The position numbers and the translations under genes are program-made. A model generated the notes under the pieces. It saw only the letters and a program-made list of their open reading frames with translations, searched no databases and was not told the DNA's origin. This document shows positions 14,198-19,542 of a stretch of 27,284 bases of DNA, in pieces (the stretch's first letter is position 1; every line of letters starts with the position of its first letter). This DNA is from an uncultured bacterium (GTDB lineage: Bacteria > Patescibacteriota > Minisyncoccia > Phycocordibacterales > UBA918): NCBI GenBank assembly GCA_913050645.1, contig CAJXAG010000008.1:1-27284 (forward strand), read 5' to 3'.

Positions 14198-15276
14198 TCC
14201 GCTATGATACCACCTCCAAGACATTCCTCACCTCGATATAGTACACAGGATTGACCAATGCTTGGTTGGTCGGTTTCATTCATGAGTTTAAGCTCAATAT
14301 GTTCGGTGTCTACCGTGGTAACCCTGCAGCTAATCGGTGTTTGACGATACCGTATTTGTGCTTGTATTTCGTCCAAAACAGCAACCGGATCACCAATAAA
14401 ATTATATGACTCAAGTCGTATTGTACTTGTTGGAGCAAGTATTTTCTTATGGGGACTAACAGTAATAGTATTATTTTCAATGTCACGCCCTATAACGTAG
14501 TACGCGCTACGTTGTGTGTCTTGAGTGGTAATGGTAAAGCCATGACGCTGTCCATTGGTGTACACGAGTGCTCCTTGGTGTGTTCCAATAATCTCTCCTT
14601 GTTCGTTGAGCACGTCTCCCCCTTGTAGATCAACGTAGTGCGAAAGAAATTCAGGGATATCAATGTGTCCAAGAAAACAAACACCCTGACTGTCTTTTTT
14701 GCGTGCAGTAATGAGTCCAGCATTTTCTGCTTCTCTACGAATCTGTTTCTTGGAAGAATTTCCCACAGGAAAGAGTATTTTTGAAAGTTGTTTTTGCGTC
14801 AATGTCCAGAGAAAGTAAGTCTGATCTTTGTTTGGATCCACCCCACGAAGTAGTTGGTAGTCATCTAAGGGGTCAGACCCCTTAGATGGGATACGCTGTG
14901 CGTAGTGGCCGGTGGCGATAAAGTCAGCTTTTTTTTCTTCTGCGAAACGTAAGAAGGCACCGAACTTCACAAACTTGTTGCACATAACGTCAGGGTTTGG
15001 AGTTCTTCCTGCTTTATATTCGCCAATGAAATAGTCCGCTACATCGTCCTTATACGCCTTTTCAGCGTCACAGGTGAGGAACGGTATATCGAGTTTTGCA
15101 GCTACACGCATGGCGTCCAGGCGCTCTTGCTCCCAGTTACATACCAAAAAATCAGGGTGCCAGACCTTAATAAACACTCCTACGACGTTGTATCCTTGTT
15201 GCTTTAGGCGCAGTGCTGCAACAGATGAGTCAACACCTCCCGACAGTCCCACAAAAACGGTCTTCCCTTTTGACAT
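14194..15276 (-). CDS. mnmA: tRNA-specific 2-thiouridylase MnmA
   Basis: A 360-residue enzyme that 2-thiolates U34 in tRNA-Lys/Glu/Gln using ATP and relayed sulfur. The PP-loop SGGVDSS is at residues 12-18; the catalytic cysteines are Cys99 (NPDVMCNKFVKF) and Cys200 (SQGVCFLG); DQTYFLWTL is also typical. I start at the ATG at 15274-15276 (MSKGKTVFVGLSGG); the longer reading adds nine unconserved residues. A perfect 27-nt palindrome (14862-14888) is translated in frame as SKGSDPLDD near residues 131-139, where orthologues usually have a short loop. The stop overlaps the start of the ATP-cone nuclease gene. Confidence 0.96.
   Translation of the reverse strand: MSKGKTVFVGLSGGVDSSVAALRLKQQGYNVVGVFIKVWHPDFLVCNWEQERLDAMRVAAKLDIPFLTCDAEKAYKDDVADYFIGEYKAGRTPNPDVMCNKFVKFGAFLRFAEEKKADFIATGHYAQRIPSKGSDPLDDYQLLRGVDPNKDQTYFLWTLTQKQLSKILFPVGNSSKKQIRREAENAGLITARKKDSQGVCFLGHIDIPEFLSHYVDLQGGDVLNEQGEIIGTHQGALVYTNGQRHGFTITTQDTQRSAYYVIGRDIENNTITVSPHKKILAPTSTIRLESYNFIGDPVAVLDEIQAQIRYRQTPISCRVTTVDTEHIELKLMNETDQPSIGQSCVLYRGEECLGGGIIAE
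14862..14888. repeat. 27-nt perfect palindrome inside mnmA
   Basis: 13-nt arms CATCTAAGGGGTC/GACCCCTTAGATG around a single central base. It is read in frame as part of IPSKGSDPLDDYQLL. The AAGGGGTC-GACCCCTT core is of a type commonly seen between genes in bacteria, here lodged in a coding loop. Confidence 0.85.
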
Positions 15277-15306
15277 AATGCAAGAAGCGTACCATAAGAA
15301 CAAATG

Positions 15307-15338
15307 GAAAAACAGCCACCCTGTCTTAGGGTGGCTGT
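15307..15338 (-). terminator. Intrinsic terminator of the 118-aa gene
   Basis: Minus strand: ACAGCCACCCT, 5-nt loop, AGGGTGGCTGT, then TTTTT. It starts 4 nt after the stop codon at 15343 and ends shortly before mnmA. Confidence 0.85.
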
Positions 15339-15342
15339 ATGG

Positions 15343-15699
15343 TCAAGCATCGAGGCTTTCACGTTCCGCTGCAACAGTATTGTGGCGTAGGGCAATAGCT
15401 TCAATCCATGCCAGAGTGAGTGCTTCGTAGTACTCGATGTTTTCCATCAGCAGTGGATCTGCGTAGACACCATAAGGTACTCCTTCAGCAGCTCCACCGA
15501 ACAGTCTCTGAGCGTGGTATGTATACGCCCCATAGAGTTGTCCTACAATGCAGAAACAGTTGCATGCCACATCGAGTTCGTTGACGTCAATCTTATTGTG
15601 CCAACCAGGATATACCTGGTCGAAGAAAGCACTGCCAGATGCAACCCGCTCTGGAATTGCTGCAAATTCCGCCTTGGCATCAATGTTATATTCGTCCAT
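15343..15699 (-). CDS. Small protein of a phage/actinobacteria-like hypothetical family (118 aa)
   Basis: A 118-residue soluble protein. The segment ERVASGSAFFDQVYPGWHNK, then IDVNELDVACNCFCIVGQLYGAY and a C-terminal EALTLAWIEAIALRH, recalls small hypothetical proteins of phages and Gram-positive bacteria with a GW-x3-I(D)L...CxxGQLYG pattern; this is from memory and no function is known. It has a consensus-like promoter (-35 TTGACA) and a strong GGGAGG ribosome site. A proper terminator follows, so it is a self-contained monocistronic unit unlike its neighbours, possibly acquired by transfer. Confidence 0.7.
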   Translation of the reverse strand: MDEYNIDAKAEFAAIPERVASGSAFFDQVYPGWHNKIDVNELDVACNCFCIVGQLYGAYTYHAQRLFGGAAEGVPYGVYADPLLMENIEYYEALTLAWIEAIALRHNTVAAERESLDA

Positions 15700-15703
15700 A
15701 AGG

Positions 15704-15760
15704 ACCTCCCTTTCTGTGCTGGCCAGCTCTATTGATATAGGTTGTTAACAAAATTGTCAA
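15704..15760 (-). promoter_or_regulatory. Promoter and Shine-Dalgarno of the 118-aa gene
   Basis: Minus strand: perfect -35 TTGACA (15755-15760); the -10 is either TATCAA (17-nt spacer) or TATATC (15-nt spacer) around 15732-15739. A GGGAGGT ribosome site (15704-15710) follows, 4 nt before the ATG. Confidence 0.55.
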
Positions 15761-15763
15761 ATA

Positions 15764-16750
15764 TTAGCGTAAATACTTTGCAATGTTTGCGTTGTGCTCC
15801 TGTAGCGTGCGGGCGTAGTAGAATGCGCCGTCACTGTCGGTTATGTAGTAGAAGTTGTCTGATGGTGTCGGCTCAAGTACTGCTTTGATGGCCATCAGGC
15901 CAGGGTTGCCAATTGGTGTAGGAGGTAGGCCAGCATTGAGGTAGGTGTTGTACGGTGAGTCGAGCTCGCGTAGCTCGCTGGCGAGCTGCCCTTCGGGCAG
16001 CTCGCCAAGCGGCGTATCAAGCACGTACTCGATACTCGCGTCAGCTTGTAGTGCCATACCGATATCAAGTCGATTTTGGAAAATGCCAGAGACCATTTTC
16101 ATACTCTCAGCATCGTTTGCTTCTCGTTCAATAATAGAAGCAAGAATGAGCACTTCCCACTCAGTAAACGAGGAAGCTTCAATCGCTGCACGTAACGGTG
16201 CCACATTATCTTCGTATGTTTTCTGTTGAAGGTTAATTAAGTCTTGTGCGGTAAAGGTTTCAGGTACGAAGTATGTCTCGGGAAACAGTTTCCCCTCTAA
16301 CTTATTTGTGGCAATCAAATACTCGTCAACGTCGAAGTCAGGAAGTTTGTTTTGTGCGATCGCTGCAATGTCGGTAAGACGCATTCCTTCTGGAATGGTG
16401 ACACGCATAAGCTCATTTTCAATATCTTGATCCGCAAGTTTTTGTGCAACACCAAAAACGTCGGTAGGCTCACTAAACGTGTAGGTTCCTGCAAAAATAT
16501 TTGTTGGATCATACGAGTAAGTTAAGATGGCGTACAGCAGCAAGTTCGAGCGAACGATTCCTTGCTCTTGTGCTTCTAACGCAATGTCTTTAACTGACAT
16601 ACCAGGAGTAATTTCTAGGCTACGTGCATCAAAAAATCCATCAGGTGCATTAAACAACATGCGGATGTATATCAAAACCAACAGTGCAGCAAGGACACAC
16701 AGCAGTCCAATAACGGTCAATCCTTTCTTTGAAAAAAGTCGTATCAGCAT
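15764..16750 (-). CDS. mltG: Endolytic murein transglycosylase MltG (YceG-like)
   Basis: A 328-residue protein with an N-terminal transmembrane helix (about 10-30, GLTVIGLLCVLAALLVLIYI), a LysM-like region (about 47-112) and the YceG catalytic domain. The signatures ASIIEREA (catalytic Glu208), GIFQNRLDIGMALQAD, LDSPYNTYLNAGLPPTPIGNPG and a Tyr-rich end FYYITDSDGAFYYA are diagnostic. It cleaves nascent glycan strands at the membrane and so sets peptidoglycan chain length. A 27-nt palindrome (15980-16006) encodes GELPEGQLAS just before DSPYNTY. The gene starts 18 nt after the upstream membrane-protein gene and is probably governed by leader copy 2. Confidence 0.95.
   Translation of the reverse strand: MLIRLFSKKGLTVIGLLCVLAALLVLIYIRMLFNAPDGFFDARSLEITPGMSVKDIALEAQEQGIVRSNLLLYAILTYSYDPTNIFAGTYTFSEPTDVFGVAQKLADQDIENELMRVTIPEGMRLTDIAAIAQNKLPDFDVDEYLIATNKLEGKLFPETYFVPETFTAQDLINLQQKTYEDNVAPLRAAIEASSFTEWEVLILASIIEREANDAESMKMVSGIFQNRLDIGMALQADASIEYVLDTPLGELPEGQLASELRELDSPYNTYLNAGLPPTPIGNPGLMAIKAVLEPTPSDNFYYITDSDGAFYYARTLQEHNANIAKYLR
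15980..16006. repeat. 27-nt hairpin palindrome inside mltG
   Basis: GGCGAGCTGCCC-TTC-GGGCAGCTCGCC, a 12-bp perfect stem, flanked on one side by a smaller CGAGCT...AGCTCG palindrome (from 15961). It is read in frame as GELPEGQLA in a loop between the YVLDTP and DSPYNTY segments, away from the catalytic Glu. Confidence 0.85.
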
Positions 16751-16768
16751 ACAGTGTCAGAGAGAAGT

Positions 16769-18109
16769 TTAACGTGGAAGGTCGCCGATGGGAAGGTTAG
16801 AAGGAGCCTCAGCGCGTGCTGAAGTAACACGATGCAGTGTTGGTGTCATTGCAACGGTTCCTGGTAGGTGAAAGATGGTCGCCATCTCTTCTGCGGTCAT
16901 AATCTTGTATCCCATACTCCCCGCTTTCGGATATAGTGCTCTTTTTTTATATTCTTTAATCTCAGCCTTCTTTAGCGCTGGAATTTTCTTGCCAAATGGA
17001 TCAGAGAGAAACTTATAGTTGTAGTCGGTGCGCCACCGGATACCAAGGCCATTGGCTCCATCAAATGCGGCGATCATTCGACTCATACGAGCAAAGAGAC
17101 TCCCGTCGTAATGATGGTCATTTTTAGTTGAAAGGTAGACAATACGGCACGCAAATTCAAATGGTGACTTGCTCATATTGCGTTCGATTGATTCTACAAG
17201 ACTGCGTTGCCCTGGGGTAATCCGCGGATATGCACCGGGTTCATTAGGATCGTCTAACCCATTGTTCATAATTTCATCAATTTTCGCTTGGGCTTTTTTC
17301 TCCCAGGTACCTTTTGTTTGCAGTTGACCCATTTTGAAACCTTTCTCTCGATGTGCCTTACAGTGGAACTGAACCCACATTTGCTGTTCTGGTTCGATAC
17401 CGGCCAGCACTTCCAACATAGGGGTCATTGGATCAACTTTTTCTTCTTCTTTCGGAAGCTTGTCCATTTGCATATCGACGTAGGTGTTGATCGGCAGTTC
17501 GCCATCTTTCTTTTTTGCGATATGAAAGCTCATGAATGAAATACCTTTGAGGTTGTTGGGAATTTCTGCAGTGTAGTCGAGGTCAACTTCGCGCAACTCT
17601 ACACCAGGGTATTGCGCATAGATGGCATCAGAAAAACCTTGTGCATTTTTCCCGGGAATGGTCACGTAGAGGTGTATGTCACCTCCACGTGAGACAAGTT
17701 CAAACGTGAGTGGTAGCGGACGTTTACCATCAAGGTAGGTCTCCATGAGGTTGTCTGGGTTTGCCTTTTGGTATATCTGGGTAAAGACATACTCCATTGC
17801 TTGTGGAGACTTGAATACTTCTGGCGGCAAGATAACCTCATAAATAACGCGGCCTGTCTTCAGTGCAAACTTTTTGCCAATCATCATGGTGTACACCTGA
17901 AAAAACACCAAGAACGTGAGTAGTGGAAGCCAAATAGGTGCGATTGCAACAAGAAAGGTAAATACTTGTGACTGGGAGACTCCAATATATCCAAGGCTAA
18001 AAATAAGAAAAGCGATACCGATAAGTACAACCGGAACACCGTAGTCAATGTCTTCTCCACCGAAAAGACCCATAATCCAGCCCACTACTGGAACGTCATC
18101 AATCTTCAT
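16769..18109 (-). CDS. Two-helix membrane protein with large cytoplasmic domain, CPR type
   Basis: A 446-residue protein with two adjacent transmembrane helices near residues 25-45 and 52-75, then ~370 soluble residues containing YEVILPPEVFKSPQAMEYVF, VSRGGDIHLYVTIPG and the end GTVAMTPTLHRV...PSNLPIG. The pattern (membrane pair, then a domain that carries a PP-E/D-x-x-KSP-AME-like motif and ends in EAPSNLPIG) reminds me of the membrane-proximal part of VirD4/HerA-like ATPases in Parcubacteria. No Walker motifs are present here, so an ATPase partner encoded elsewhere is conceivable. The ATG is directly abutted by leader copy 2, and mltG follows after 18 nt. Confidence 0.7.
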   Translation of the reverse strand: MKIDDVPVVGWIMGLFGGEDIDYGVPVVLIGIAFLIFSLGYIGVSQSQVFTFLVAIAPIWLPLLTFLVFFQVYTMMIGKKFALKTGRVIYEVILPPEVFKSPQAMEYVFTQIYQKANPDNLMETYLDGKRPLPLTFELVSRGGDIHLYVTIPGKNAQGFSDAIYAQYPGVELREVDLDYTAEIPNNLKGISFMSFHIAKKKDGELPINTYVDMQMDKLPKEEEKVDPMTPMLEVLAGIEPEQQMWVQFHCKAHREKGFKMGQLQTKGTWEKKAQAKIDEIMNNGLDDPNEPGAYPRITPGQRSLVESIERNMSKSPFEFACRIVYLSTKNDHHYDGSLFARMSRMIAAFDGANGLGIRWRTDYNYKFLSDPFGKKIPALKKAEIKEYKKRALYPKAGSMGYKIMTAEEMATIFHLPGTVAMTPTLHRVTSARAEAPSNLPIGDLPR

Positions 18110-18278
18110 CCCGTTAGAGATAGGACACCAGGTTGGTGGTGTCGCTATGGTTAGGGTCTGCTACAACTACTCGACCTTTTTTAAATATCATATTGCAAAA
18201 TGTGTCCGTCGGGAAAACAGAACGTAAAAACAAGCTGAACGCTTTGATCTCTAACGGGATTCATTTACGTCTATTGTA
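18110..18278 (-). promoter_or_regulatory. M(N/D)PVRDQ-type leader element, copy 2
   Basis: Minus strand: -10 box TACAAT (18273-18278); leader ATG at 18264; CCCGTTAGAGAT; the GACACATTTTGCAATATGA block shared exactly with copy 1; 26 nt from GACAC to GTCG; 18 nt to TAACCATAG; hairpin GACACCA-CCAACC-TGGTGTC; ATCTCTAACGGG; then the gene ATG with no intervening base. The terminal boxes pair perfectly over 12 bp. The hairpin has C-G where copies 1 and 3 have U-A, a second covarying pair. This is the shortest copy (155 nt from ATG to ATG). Confidence 0.75.
18181..18264 (-). CDS. Leader peptide of element copy 2 (27 aa)
   Basis: A short ORF starting MNPVRDQSVQLVFTFCFPDG and ending in TAA. Its first seven codons are identical in DNA to copy 3. 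The tail differs from the other leader peptides and runs through the conserved GGACAC block (read as DGHILQY). Translation would start 8 nt after the -10 box, essentially without a 5' UTR. Whether it is translated is unknown. Confidence 0.45.
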   Translation of the reverse strand: MNPVRDQSVQLVFTFCFPDGHILQYDI

Positions 18279-18281
18279 CAA

Positions 18282-18322
18282 CAAAGGACGGACGATTTGC
18301 GTAGCAAATCGTCCGTCCTTTG
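18282..18322. repeat. 41-nt perfect hairpin (19-bp stem)
   Basis: A 19-nt arm beginning CAAAGGACGGACGATTTGC, a GTA loop and the exact complement. It lies between the terminator of the sigma4-HARE gene and the promoter of leader copy 2. The CGGACGAT...ATCGTCCG core reappears in the hairpin at 22484-22522, so it may be a small repeat family or a second terminator element. Confidence 0.75.
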
Positions 18323-18327
18323 GATAA

Positions 18328-18361
18328 ACAAAAACCACTATCTTCCGATAGTGGTTTTTGT
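18328..18361 (-). terminator. Terminator of the sigma4-HARE gene (bidirectional shape)
   Basis: ACAAAAACCACTATC-TTCC-GATAGTGGTTTTTGT: a 15-bp stem with flanking A and T runs that gives a U-tract in either direction. It lies 25 nt after the stop codon at 18387. Confidence 0.8.
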
Positions 18362-18386
18362 CATCAGATCTAGAGAGATCCTTGAG

Positions 18387-19412
18387 CTATCCAGCGAGCG
18401 TGTATGTTCCGTTCGAAAGCCGCTTGAACAGATTTGCGTCCTGTAGATTCACCACAATGGTGTTATCTTTCACATATCGTTCCTTGCGTACTTTGTCGAT
18501 AATCTCCTCTCGTGAGAGTGGACCATTTTGTTCAAGAATGTCACGAAGGACGTCCTTCACTACTCCAGCTGAATATCCCCATTCAGTAAGTGCGTACAGA
18601 CCGCGTCCCACCAGCACGAATCGATTGTCTTTAATCAGTTCGTTGTGTGTGGTGGCAGTATGTGCCTTTCGTTCGAAAAGCTTCTGGATCTCTTCAGCAA
18701 CTTCACGGAAGTGCATTGGTGAACCATGTCGCTTAACCACAAGGTATGCGTAGTCGCGGATACCTTTCACGCGAACGTTTGGTGATCCTGCGTCTCCCCA
18801 TTCTCCAAGCGGGTTTGCTGCAATATCTTTTGAGATCTGTAGCCATCGCTTAAGGACGGTTTCATCATGGTTATCAGCGATTTCAATGAGTTCGTTACGG
18901 AATCGGTTGAGAATCTCTTCCTCACTTACCAGTTCGTCACGATTGAGTGATTTATAAACAGCTCGGAGTGCTTTTTCTACTGACTCAGCCACTTTCTTTT
19001 CAGTGAACCATCGGTGTCCGTAGTTTGCATTCTCCTTGCTTCGATAAAATGGATTACCGATCACAAGAAGGAAGTAGATATGATTACGCAATGATTGATC
19101 ATTGGTTATTTCGTCAAGGAGCACCTGTTCTGCGATGAGACCTCCTCCGAGGCTCCCGATCACTTCTTTGAGTTCATTAAAGATTTCTTCAAATTCTAGA
19201 TACACATCTGACTTTTGTATTGATTGAATTCCGTAGTTTTCAATCTGACGGACTCGCTCACGGGTAATCCCGTATGTTTGTCCAATAGACTCAAGAGTCT
19301 GTGTGTCAGAATCTTTGCCCAGGCCGTATCGTTTCTCAAGCACATCACGTGCTCGATCTGGAAGCGCTGAAAGCAGCTTTTTTGTTACTTGTTTTGGTTT
19401 AAATGAAATCAT
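18387..19412 (-). CDS. Sigma-70 region 4 / HARE-HTH fusion transcription regulator
   Basis: A 341-residue protein. Residues about 13-65 match sigma-70 region 4 (DVLEKRYGLG, then ESIGQTYGITRERVRQIE), the part that reads the -35 box, but regions 1-3 are missing. Residues about 215-290 (GIRDYAYLVVKRHGSPMHFR, EVAEEIQKLF, RFVLVGRGLYALTEWG) resemble a HARE-HTH (ASXL/RpoE-delta type) winged helix. A further wHTH (SREEIIDKVRKERYVKDNTI and onward) ends the protein. It is probably a DNA- or RNAP-binding regulator and not a full sigma factor. Upstream is a perfect TTGACA -35 embedded in a 14-nt palindrome, which could be its own operator. Confidence 0.75.
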   Translation of the reverse strand: MISFKPKQVTKKLLSALPDRARDVLEKRYGLGKDSDTQTLESIGQTYGITRERVRQIENYGIQSIQKSDVYLEFEEIFNELKEVIGSLGGGLIAEQVLLDEITNDQSLRNHIYFLLVIGNPFYRSKENANYGHRWFTEKKVAESVEKALRAVYKSLNRDELVSEEEILNRFRNELIEIADNHDETVLKRWLQISKDIAANPLGEWGDAGSPNVRVKGIRDYAYLVVKRHGSPMHFREVAEEIQKLFERKAHTATTHNELIKDNRFVLVGRGLYALTEWGYSAGVVKDVLRDILEQNGPLSREEIIDKVRKERYVKDNTIVVNLQDANLFKRLSNGTYTLAG

Positions 19413-19486
19413 AATAATATCTACTTAATGAGCGGCGCGCACTTAAAAACGCGTCGCGGTCTCCAAACTATTTGTTTGTGATGACA

Positions 19487-19515
19487 TTTGTAACATAGTC
19501 CTTGACATATGTCAA
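19487..19515 (-). promoter_or_regulatory. Promoter with palindromic -35 upstream of the sigma4-HARE gene
   Basis: Minus strand: TTGACA (19510-19515), 17-nt spacer, TACAAA (19487-19492). The -35 is half of a perfect 14-nt palindrome TTGACATATGTCAA (19502-19515), so a dimeric regulator could bind over it. A ~75-nt 5' UTR follows, long for this window. Confidence 0.5.
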
Positions 19516-19542
19516 CACTTTTGGTGGTGGTCAAAACCTATC

